Assembly: GCF_016808095.1 (NCBI RefSeq) | Contig: NC_068976.1 | Span: 27,946,871 to 28,010,870 of the forward strand | Direction of reading: 5' to 3' | DNA: 64,000 bases | Origin: Vigna angularis | Lineage: Eukaryota > Streptophyta > Magnoliopsida > Fabales > Fabaceae | In this document: one piece after another, positions 56,024 to 64,000 of the stretch | Numbering within the stretch: the first letter of the stretch is position 1 | Layout of the letters: every line of letters begins with the position of its first letter | The notes under the pieces: model-generated | Seen by the model: the letters and a program-made list of their open reading frames with translations, nothing else | Database searches by the model: none | Told to the model about the DNA's origin: nothing | Position numbers and translations under genes: made by a program

Positions 56024-56720
56024 CTGCAAATATATGAACTTTTAGTATCACCTAAAGGTAGGGAATGTACCAGCTAACAGATATAATTCTGCTTTGAATG
56101 ATATATTATTCACAGTTTTTCTCCTCTTCTTGAAACCAAATCAGAGGATAATTTTCTTGGTAATTTGTATTTGACACAATTTGATTTCATAAAGTAAGGC
56201 TACACACTAAAGCTACTTTTTTAATACAAGCCACAAAAAATTATATTAAATACAAGTTCACCACACTCGACATATACCTCATTGCACCAAAACTAAATAG
56301 ACAAGTATAAAATATGCAACCAAACGTATGAAGAAGAGTCAACATAACCAAAATTCTCAAATCAACTTTAGGATGGGAAGTTTGGAAAGATTTGTTAAAC
56401 AAAGATGCTGAGTTAAAAGGCTAAAATATCTTATTATATAAAGATGAGGAACCCAAAACTTTCATGTTCGACAGAGTAGACAACCCAATTTTTATGTTGA
56501 ATCTAGCCTACTTGGGTTGTACTGCTACGCCATTTCTCCAGGTAGTCTTAACTATTTATAGCTGATATAGAAAAGAAATTTAAGGTAAAATGGCTTATTA
56601 ATTAATAACCAAGTTCCAGATAACAATCTCAGTGGGGTCAGGTGCTCAGAACAAAATAACCTTAAAGATCATTCTATTTTTCCTGTACATTCCTTCCAAA
56701 GATAGCCTTAAAGTAAACAA

Positions 56721-56912
56721 CTAATTCTCCTGAGATTGATGACCACAACGGGTACATGTATAGAAAGTAGTTTGTCCTTCATCTGCTGATCTCATCTGAA
56801 AATAGAATGATTGAAATAAATAATTCTGGACTATAAATAAGATTCAGATCAAATTTCCAAATATACATTATAAAGTCTAACGATACCTGTCGTGGTGAAG
56901 CAGTAGCCTTCA
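56721..56912 (-). pseudogene. Captured RNA polymerase I subunit RPA12-like zinc-ribbon fragment
   Basis: Two exon pieces joined by an intact small intron. The upstream piece (about 56912-56887) reads KATASPRQ where the family has an (A)xYYTRQ-like segment. The intron is 56886-56796 (GTATCG...TTTTCAG). The last exon (56795-56721) reads MRSADEGQTTFYTCTRCGH then QSQEN and a stop. This is the C-terminal TFIIS-like zinc ribbon, with the SADE catalytic-loop residues and a C-X2-C pair. Retention of the intron shows DNA-level capture rather than retroposition. Confidence 0.82.
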
Positions 56913-57204
56913 AAATAGAAATTGGGAGAAAGTGATGCAAACCAATCTCTCCCCATTACATAACTCCATGAACATTCATACAATCATTTCATCAAAAACC
57001 TAGAGTTTGTTTCTCTTCACATTTTAGGTACTGTTATAGGTTGGATTGGTTTACAAATAGTTAATATCCACATTTTATACATTCTCATCACTCTATACAT
57101 AACATTTGCATTTCAGAATTAGAATAGAAGAAAACAAGAAATAGTCTTGCGTTTGTGACTCATTCAATAATATTCTCAATCATAAAACACATAAAAAAAA
57201 AACC

Positions 57205-57437
57205 TTAAAAGCCCTCTGAATCTTCCCTAAACGCAACATCGGTAATATAAATATCATTGTATGAAGGCCTGAAGGCGCGATTTAAACTGTAATGAGGCTC
57301 CTCCGGTGAAGAAACGCAGCGGAATGATGTAAATTGGGAAGAGAACTCGAGACCAAGAGCCGAATCAATGGCGAACGAAAACAAACCCTGAGAATCCAGG
57401 AATACTCCAAAAACGGAGAGGATTCGACGTGAAGAAC
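57205..57437 (-). other. Unidentified open frame at the 5' side of the CACTA cargo
   Basis: A stop-to-stop frame of about 76 codons on the minus strand includes FSFAIDSALGLEFSSQFTSF and SYNDIYITDVAFREDSEGF, with balanced, non-repetitive composition and higher GC than nearby DNA. No ATG in frame. It could be a first-exon piece of a fifth captured gene or part of the element's own gene; I do not recognise it. Confidence 0.45.
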
Positions 57438-57984
57438 CCTAAAATGGATCGATTAATCGGTGTAAATGATGCTAATCGAAGAATCAATCGGTGGAAAGGC
57501 TTTTAATCGATAGGAAAGAGGATTTAATCGGTTGAAAATGAAGAAAATGGTGAAAAGAGGTTGGAGCCCTAACTAGAGATGTAGACCGACTAATGAATCG
57601 GTAGAACAAACGTTCTATGGTTGCAAAGGCTATGGAAAAACTAAATATGAAAGAAGAAGAAGATTGTGTGAAGAGAAATGGCTTGCGAATGAGGAGCTCT
57701 CGAGTGGAAAGAGGAAACTCGAGGAAGACGAAATGTGAAAGAAGAGAGCAAACCTGAATGGAAGATAGCGTTCAAGACGAAGGAGAAAAGCCACACGCAC
57801 GCACTGATGAAAACGAAGAAAAAGCTCGAAGGAGGGATCAAGAAGTTCACGTCGAATTGAAGAAGCATGAGGAGGAGTAAAGACTGGGAAGAAGCTTAGA
57901 GAAGAGAGGAAAGTGAAGAAGGTTAAGGAAAGAGGGTTCCAGGAAAGAGGCTGAAACTTTGATTTTTTTTTTAAATAATGATTT

Positions 57985-58258
57985 TCCAAATCCGTATATA
58001 TTATAGGTAAATAAAACTTGTTTTTAGTTATATACGGATTACAACAATTACATACAGATTTTATCCTTCGAAAATCTTCCCGCCATCACACGCTAAAATT
58101 ATATACGGATTTTATATATAGATATTCAGTAGATAAAAATCCGTATATAATATCCGTATATAATTTATTTTTCAAAATCTGTATATAATATCTGAATTAT
58201 ATACGGATAATAATCTGTATATAAATATCCGTATATAAATGTAATATTTCTTGTAGTG
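57985..58258. repeat. Right subterminal repeat array of the CACTA element
   Basis: Many copies of ATATACGGAT / ATCCGTATATAA in both orientations, mirroring the left array. Confidence 0.85.
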
Positions 58259-58261
58259 TTG

Positions 58262-58682
58262 TGAAATTTCCAAAAGGATGCAAAAGAGTTAGGTGTAAAT
58301 AGGTCTTTAAGACTAAACGTGACTCTCATCACAATATCAAACATTATAAGACCCAACTTGTTGCCAAGTCAAAGGTTTTACTTAGAAAGATGACATTAAC
58401 TACAAGGAAACATTTTTACCTATTTTTAAGGAAGATTCCTTTAGAACTATCATGGCATTAATAGCTCATTATTTTTGAATGGGAATTTAGAAGAGAATGT
58501 TTATATGAACTAACTGGAGGGGTTAAAGGAGCACATGGTGTGAACTTAAGAAATCAATATATGAACTTAAGCACATGCTTCTCGGCAATGATATCTTAAG
58601 TTCAATGATACTTTTAAGGAAAATATTTTTTATCGGAATATATATTTGAAGGTTAGTGAGAGTAAATTTATATTTTTGATTT
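58262..58682 (+). pseudogene. Copia remnant, RT domain, first part after the CACTA insertion
   Basis: The frame interrupted at 51775 resumes with VKFPKGCKRV, then KTKRDSHHNIKHYKTQLVAKS, the RT N-terminus of Copia pol, followed by stops and by DNA reading ...SESKFIFLI up to the MULE insertion at 58683. This continuity proves the CACTA element landed in an already existing Copia. Confidence 0.85.
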
Positions 58683-59047
58683 GGTTTAATGATTCGGTAG
58701 GTCCTTTTTTGTGGACAAAATCTCAAATAGGACCCCTATTCATTTTTTTCTTAATTGGGTCCTTAATTTTGAAAAATTGAAACCAATAGAGTCATGCCGT
58801 TAAATTGGACTAATGTCGTTCGACTGGCGTGTACGTGGCAAGTTGATGGTGTTTTTTTTTTTAATGACGTGGCATAGGTTATATGGTTAGTAGGTGATTG
58901 TGACATGTAAAATCATAATTTTTAATTAAAGAAATTGGTGAAAATTGAATTAAACTCAACCCCTTTCTTGGAGTGAATTAGAGAAAGTGGAGAGTAATTT
59001 TGGGAAATTAAGGTTTATAGCAGAACCCCATTTTTGCAACCTGTGCG

Positions 59048-59644
59048 TTGGCGCATGCGGTGATATTATGCGAGAGAAAAGACACAGAGGAAGAAGACGA
59101 CGATGAAGACAACAGAGAAGTAGATCGGTATATATATTTGAAGATTTCAACCATGATCTGGGAGAGGCAATATTACACGAGGTTGTTTGGGTTGCATGTT
59201 GTTGTTGTCATACGCCTTCGAAGATTCTTCAACACAGATGACTTTGTTTTAAAGTTCTTCTTGCCTGTAGATTGCAATGATAATGAAGAGCCGAGAAAGA
59301 TGCTCACATCATTGTCCATCATTATACAAAGGCTTTGTCGCAGCTTGCGAGTTATAAGTGAAAAGGAATTGGAGGAAGCTAACTTGTCAATTGATGAAAT
59401 TATTTTCCTTGTAGATGGTGGATTTGATAGGACTGCAATTTTTGAGGAACTTCAACACAAAGGGATGGTTGCCTCATTGGATAATGAAGAAAAATTAAGT
59501 GAAACTATTGGTACAAAGTTCTCTGACCTAAGGCAACAACAAGAAAGTCCTCTTTTAAAAGGAAACCTTGATTGTGTCAGGAAGTGTTCTACTTCTGTTC
59601 AGGGTAGCTTATCAAGTGTGGGAAAGAGTAAAATCGGTGTTTGA
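59048..59644 (+). CDS. Unidentified ORF inside MULE 1
   Basis: 198-codon ORF with non-repetitive composition: an acidic stretch (EEEDDDEDN, near residue 15) and a helix-rich second half (SEKELEEANLSIDEIIFLVDGGFD). I do not recognise a family. Possibly a captured and fused host fragment; the acidic stretch lies right where the inverted repeat ends, so the N-terminus may be element-derived. The track-style start gives GCATGCGGTG context and is not certain. Confidence 0.35.
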   Translation: MAHAVILCERKDTEEEDDDEDNREVDRYIYLKISTMIWERQYYTRLFGLHVVVVIRLRRFFNTDDFVLKFFLPVDCNDNEEPRKMLTSLSIIIQRLCRSLRVISEKELEEANLSIDEIIFLVDGGFDRTAIFEELQHKGMVASLDNEEKLSETIGTKFSDLRQQQESPLLKGNLDCVRKCSTSVQGSLSSVGKSKIGV

Positions 59645-59869
59645 TCATCACCATTGTGGTCCTCCCCCGAAACCAAGCGCGCCTTCTTGGCGGCGGTTCT
59701 TAGTAACAAGTTTTCCACCTCTTGCTCGTCGCTTCTGTCGACTTTCTTCCTCAAGTAGAACCACAAATCACAAAAATTACCAAAGCCCTAAAATCTCTTA
59801 ATTTGAAATTCGTATAAACCATAATTTCCCAAAATGAATACCTATTTTCTCTAATTGATTCCCAATTTT

Positions 59870-60060
59870 TTCGTCAATGAACCCTAATTCGAAGAAACAA
59901 CTTTTACTTTCTTTTCGTAATCCCTAATCCGAAGAAAGTTATGAGTTTAATTAACTTTTTCAACATTTTCTTTTATTATCCATTTTCGCCACTGATTCCT
60001 AATTCAAAGAAGCAAACACTCACTTTCTTTTCACAAACAAATCCTAATTCGAAGCACCCT
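59870..60060. repeat. Imperfect repeats in MULE 1
   Basis: CCTAATTC(G/A)AAGAA(A/G)CAA with CACTTTCTTTTC follows itself three to four times at about 59880, 59920, 59997 and 60047. Confidence 0.6.
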
Positions 60061-60362
60061 CACAATTTTTCCCAATTTGTTTTCGCAAATGTGAATTGGA
60101 AGGAAGAAAGGGTTGCGTTGAATTAAAATTCCCCAATTTCTTAATTAAATAATTACAAATTACACATCACATTATGTCACATCATTAGAAAAACACAATT
60201 AGCATGTCACGTATACGCTAGTCTAACGATGTTTGTCCAATTTAATGGTAGGGCTTTATTTGTTTTAATTTTTCAAAATTAAAGACCAAATTGAGAAAAA
60301 AATAAGTAGGGGTCCTATTTGAAATTCTGACTCAAAAAAAGGACATGTCGAATCATTAAACC

Positions 60363-60470
60363 TTTTGATTTTGTATATTGATGATATCTTGCTTGCGGCT
60401 AATGATCTTGGTCTACTAAGTCAAACTAAAAGTGTCACTTAGTAGAAGAATTTCAGAAACGTAGAACGTC
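60363..60470 (+). pseudogene. Copia remnant, RT catalytic motif after MULE 1
   Basis: After the MULE and its target duplication the Copia RT frame resumes as LYIDDILLAANDLGLL, the catalytic YxDD box. The MULE thus sits immediately before the active-site codons. The similarity fades by about 60470. Confidence 0.85.
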
Positions 60471-61041
60471 AATAAAACATATTAACATTAATCTTATGAT
60501 TATTAACCAACGTTATTGCTAAAATTGTTTGTTGGCCATATAAAGAATATGGACATTATGTCTACTAGTGAATGTTGAATATTAATGTCATTAATGTTTA
60601 TGTGATACTTTGAGCTCTTTGATGTATAAGTTTTTGAAATTTTGTTTTCTTCTTTATGTTTATGTATGCAAATTATGATGAAGAAAAAAAAAGTATGTTA
60701 TTGAAATGATATTATGTTTGAACTTATTATGGATCTCTCATTCTAAAGTCACATTAAGGAGAAATGGATGATACACTAGTACATGGAATGGAACATGTGA
60801 CAGATGTGCAATTGTCATTACTTTTGTTATTTTTGAATCTTTGATTATGAATGATGATGAAATCAATTTATGTAAGGGTTTTTAATGTTCATTATGATTT
60901 ATGTATTAAATTAAATAATGTTATAACATTATATGAGTTAAATGAGAGATATTAGAATTAATTGACGAATTATTTTATTATTTGACTTATTTGAATTATT
61001 ATGATGTATTCAAATATAATTTAATGAAATATAAGGACTTA
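60471..61041. other. AT-rich spacer
   Basis: No gene or clear element boundary. Confidence 0.4.
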
Positions 61042-61051
61042 TTAATTGTTA

Positions 61052-62478
61052 GGTTTAATAGCCAACTTTGTCCCTAGTTTGGTTGACAAATCTCAATTTA
61101 ATCCCTCTTTAGAAAAATGTTTGAAATTGGTTCTTACTTTTAAATTTTTGAGTCAAAATAGTCTCTTCCGTTAAGTATAACCAAACGGAGTTAATGGGTT
61201 AATGATGTGACACTAATTATTGATTACGTGTCAAAAAATGTGCTTACATGTTGGTTAATTAGGAAATAAATTAGGGAAGAAAGGATTTTATTCAGAAAGG
61301 ATTTTTTAATTGGGGAAATAAAATAATTTGCAACTGTTTCATTCTTTTTTTCTAAAAAAAAAATAATATCTCTTGTATCTCGGCCCATAACCCCAATCTA
61401 TCTTGATCCTCTTCTCCCCTCTGCGCCACCCATATCAACACATAACCATCATCATTTCCGTACCCCTTCTTATGCTGCCACCAACCATCACACTCTTCAT
61501 CCTTACGTACCTTCATTCACCAACATCTCTTTAACCTGCACCCAGAAAGCTAAGCAATATCCAGAGAAGAAAAACATTAAGTGGAGAAGACTAGCCAATA
61601 AACATCACACTCCCCAAAAATCAAATTCAATCTGCTTCATTTTCTTAATCCAATAAAAAAGGAGGCAGAATCTACTCTCATCATCTTCATCAAATTTTAA
61701 CCTAGGAATTCATTCCCCATTTCCCCAATTTCTTTTTAGTACGCAAACCCTAATCCGCACCCTTTAGTGAAGAAATCCGTTGTCCAACGATAACGATAAC
61801 AGAGATCGATCCTTATTAGATGATTGGTGCGTTCATCCGCATTACCGGTGTCGAGGTTGTTGCGGCGAGTTCCCTCGCCCAGAAGATTGGTTCCTTCTCC
61901 ACTCTGAACCGCGGCGTCGGCGACGACAGTCCGCGGGTAGTATGGTGGTGCTCTTGGTGGCAGCGTCAGCGTGAGTGGTTGGCTGCTGCAACCGGCACGG
62001 GTCTCAGCCAGCCGGAGGAGATGCAGCGGATCGAGGCGGAGAATCGCGACGGTGGTGATCCTGGTTCATGTCGTTGGCGTTGCAGGAATAGACGAGACTC
62101 CTCTCGCGCGCGAAAAGCGGGGATGAAGGTTTCGACCTGCTGCGTCCAGCGTAGGTGGCGTCGTCGGTGATGCTCTTGGCCGGCAGAAAAGAGGTGCGAC
62201 GCCGCGAGTGGGGAGAAGATGGCTGCTAAATTAAAAAACCCAATTTCTGAATAAAATCCTTTCTTCTCTAATTAACCAACGTAAGAATATATTTTCACAC
62301 GTAATCAATAAGTAGTGCCACATCATTAATCAATTAACTCTGTTTGGTTATACTTAACGGAAGAGACTATTTTGAGTTAAAAATTTAAAAGTAAGGACCA
62401 ATTTCAAACACTTTTCTAAAGAGGGACTAAATTGAGATTTGCTAACCCAAACTAGGGACAAAGTTGGCTATTAAACCT
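61052..62478. mobile_element. Mutator-like element (MULE) 2, 1.4 kb
   Basis: Terminal inverted repeats of about 250 bp, starting GGTTTAATAGCCAACTTTGT and ending in the complement, with well over 85 percent identity by eye. Flanks TTAATTGTTA (61042-61051) and TTAATTATTA (62479-62488) are a 9-10-bp target duplication with one change. The interior, about 61780-62215, is strikingly GC-rich with overlapping open frames; no transposase. Possible Pack-MULE. Confidence 0.9.
61820..62170 (+). CDS. Unidentified GC-rich ORF inside MULE 2
   Basis: 116-codon frame rich in Arg, Trp and Ala. Two frames are open here (61780-61974 and 61820-62170), as often happens by chance in GC-rich DNA, so coding status is uncertain. 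The GC jump relative to flanking AT-rich arms suggests that this segment came from elsewhere in the genome. Confidence 0.3.
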   Translation: MIGAFIRITGVEVVAASSLAQKIGSFSTLNRGVGDDSPRVVWWCSWWQRQREWLAAATGTGLSQPEEMQRIEAENRDGGDPGSCRWRCRNRRDSSRARKAGMKVSTCCVQRRWRRR

Positions 62479-62488
62479 TAATTATTAT

Positions 62489-62689
62489 GAAAAATTATAA
62501 TAAAATAAAATAAAGATAAAATAAAATCTAAGACATGAGATTATTTCATTGTAAGCCATAAAAGCAATGAAAGAAGAAAAGAAAGACATAGATAAATTAA
62601 AAACAAAATAGAAATTAAAAATTTTATTTTTATTGAATTTCTCATTACTCTTTTGAGATCTTATAATAGTCTTTTAGAATAAATTAATT
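62489..62689. other. AT-rich spacer between MULE 2 and the LTR
   Basis: No gene. Confidence 0.4.
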
Positions 62690-63269
62690 GTTTCAGTTGA
62701 AATTGTCCGAGGGTCGGTCGTCCTTCCTTGCTCTGCTATCTTTCAATCGTCCAATCCTCTCTGAGAATGCAATCCACTCCGATGAGTTGTTGACATGCAG
62801 AAGACACTCTGATGCTCAAGTCAAATATGTTTCATAAAAACGTCTCTATTTTAATTAGAATAGATTCAGGTTATTTTACCTGGACGTCAATAGTATATTT
62901 ATAGGGCTTCTAGCAGCCACGGACATTGATTAACCATTAACGCAATATATTTTTAGGCAATCAAATCCAATAATATATGCTAATATACCTGTTTACTGTC
63001 CATAAATGACCATTAACTCTGATTGGTATATTTCAGATAGTAAATAAGTCCCTCAAGCCCAAGCAAGCTCTTTATTGGAAGAGGTGCACAGGGATTATTA
63101 TGAGCTTAAGAGAGGTCGCTCATGTTGTGTTAGGGAGTCTATTTTCGATGCACTTTAAGTCTTCATTCCTTTCTGTACTAAGCGACGGACTCTGGGAGTT
63201 CTCTTTGGAACCGTTCCCTAGAAAATGCTAGGAGTTCTCTTTGGAACTTTTTCCTATGCAATAAATTTT

Positions 63270-64000
63270 CACTCCAAAAAATATGTGTTAAACAAAATTA
63301 AGTAAACGCTTCAATATTTTACTTTTATAATGAAAAGGCATTGGAACCTGCCAAGGCTGAACGTAGGTGGTCCGAGTGGGAAGGGACTGAACCTGTTGAG
63401 CGACGACTGATAGGAGTTCTTTTTTGAACTTTTTCCTATGTTGAGCGGAGGCATTAGAAGTTCTTTTTTGAACTTCTCTCCAAGTGGCGAATGATAGGAG
63501 TTCTTTTTTGAACTTCCTACGTTGAGCGGAGGCGTTTGTAGTTCTTTGTGAACTTCTCTCCGAGCGGTGAATGGTAGGAATTCTTTTTTGAACTTCCTAC
63601 GTTGAGCGGAGGCGTCTGATGTTCTTTTTTGAACTTCTCTCCGAGCGGTGAATGGTAGCAATTCTTTTTTGAACTTCCTACGTTGAGCAAAGGCGTCTGA
63701 AGTTCTTTTTCGAACATTTTTCTATGAAGATATTTTCACTCACAAAAATGTATATGGGTTAAAAAAAATATTTAATATTTTATAATCTTCTTTTATATGA
63801 AGAGCCATTGGAACCTGACAAGGTTGACAAGGTTGAACGTTACTGGTCCAATCGACCCTGCGGTAAGAGATTGAACCTTCATGTGCATGATATTTTTACT
63901 CACGAAAATATGTGTTAAATAAAATATTCAACATTTTATTTTTATAATGAGATGACATTAGAACCTGATAAGGTTGAATGTTGGTGGTCCAACTGACCAA
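63270..64000. repeat. Spaced repeat, three copies, flanking the 80-bp array
   Basis: A block reading AAAATATGTGTTAAA(C/T)AAA ... ATAATGA ... GGAACCTG(C/A)(C/T)AAGG(C/T)TGAACGTTGGTGGTCC occurs at about 63280-63375, 63745-63850 and 63905-64000. Confidence 0.78.
63400..63725. repeat. Tandem repeat, about 80-bp period, 4 units
   Basis: AACTTCCTACGTTGAGCGGA recurs at 63511, 63591 and 63672 (periods 80 and 81), with a more diverged unit before. Each unit contains GTTCTTTTTTGAACTT, itself an inverted repeat (AAGTTC/GAACTT). Confidence 0.88.

Larger units (their letters stand above)
51776..58258. mobile_element. Gene-carrying CACTA transposon (Pack-CACTA), 6.5 kb
   Basis: Starts CACTACAAGAAAAA at 51776 and ends TTTCTTGTAGTG at 58258, so the termini are inverted repeats of about 12 bp. 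The 3-bp target duplication TTG is perfect (51773-51775, 58259-58261), and removing the element rejoins a Copia RT frame. Both ends carry dense subterminal arrays of TCCGTATATA / TATATACGGA (about 51810-52105 and 57985-58250). No transposase is recognisable. The interior holds fragments of at least four host genes, all on the minus strand, plus a nested solo LTR; it is therefore non-autonomous and resembles gene-capturing CACTA elements known from soybean. Confidence 0.93.
58683..60362. mobile_element. Mutator-like element (MULE) 1, 1.7 kb
   Basis: Perfect 9-bp target duplication TTTTGATTT (58674-58682, 60363-60371), the Mutator hallmark. Long terminal inverted repeats of roughly 280 bp start GGTTTAATGATTCGG and share CAAATAGGACCCCTA. 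No transposase. The interior carries a 198-codon open frame (59048-59644) and a GC-richer stretch (59640-59760), so it may be a Pack-MULE. Confidence 0.92.
62690..64000 (-). mobile_element. Gypsy-type LTR, minus orientation, running off the window
   Basis: On the minus strand a TATA box (CCCTATAAATATAC, about 62890-62903) is followed by a transcribed leader and an end near GGACAATTTCAACTGAAACA at about 62690, as in Tat/Ogre-like LTRs. No primer-binding site or gag follows to the left, so this is a solo or broken LTR. Its upstream part (63100-64000) is made of tandem and spaced repeats. The start lies beyond the window. Confidence 0.6.

Noticed and set aside
57630..57989. 119-codon minus-strand ORF in the CACTA element
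   Set aside because: Low-complexity Ser/Phe/Leu composition from a purine-rich strand and no recognisable motif; kept only as element interior.

Overview
The window looks like a repeat-rich piece of a plant nuclear chromosome. It is most likely from a legume, probably near Phaseolus/Vigna/Glycine. This rests on AT-rich intergenic DNA, spliced genes with GT-AG introns, an RPS2-type CC-NB-LRR resistance locus, a VAL-type B3 repressor gene and a dense nest of plant LTR retrotransposons, CACTA elements and Mutator-like elements. The species is inferred; no marker gene fixes it.

Layout. 1-1203 is the 3' end of a CACTA element. About 4.1-21.7 kb is a duplicated resistance locus. Two minus-strand CC-NB-LRR copies, each followed by a scrap of a plus-strand LRR receptor-kinase gene, lie in the same order. 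Copy 1 (5179-8724) is decayed and loses its 5' end where a Copia retrotransposon (8725-13560) begins. Copy 2 (15787-21733) is nearly intact but has a stop at codon 19. A third scrap of the same flanking DNA lies at about 31.13-31.48 kb. From 21.7 to 31 kb the DNA is AT-rich, with a Copia remnant, a TIR element, three copies of a small MITE-like repeat and three copies of an exon-like repeat. A Ty3/Gypsy element (31480-35949) is cut off by a small hAT-like element. A 2.4-kb solo LTR with a perfect 5-bp target duplication lies at 38541-40965.

The one clearly intact host gene is at 43163-49872. It has eleven coding exons that join in frame to 716 codons plus stop: a VAL/HSI2-type B3 repressor with the PHD-like domain, the B3 domain and a DLN (EAR) motif, but without a recognisable CW zinc finger.

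50.6-60.5 kb is a nested transposon complex. A dead Copia reverse-transcriptase region was hit by a 6.5-kb CACTA element (51776-58258, TSD TTG) and by a 1.7-kb Mutator-like element (58683-60362, 9-bp TSD). The CACTA element carries pieces of at least four unrelated host genes, all on its minus strand: a pyrophosphatase/thiamine-phosphate phosphatase-like HAD gene, an RNA polymerase I subunit RPA12-like zinc ribbon, a lipin-type phosphatidate phosphatase and a PDS5-like Tudor domain. A solo LTR later landed inside one of them. A second Mutator-like element (61052-62478) and a minus-strand Gypsy LTR with tandem repeats (about 62.69-64.0 kb) end the window. The gene-carrying CACTA element and the CW-less VAL gene deserve the most attention.
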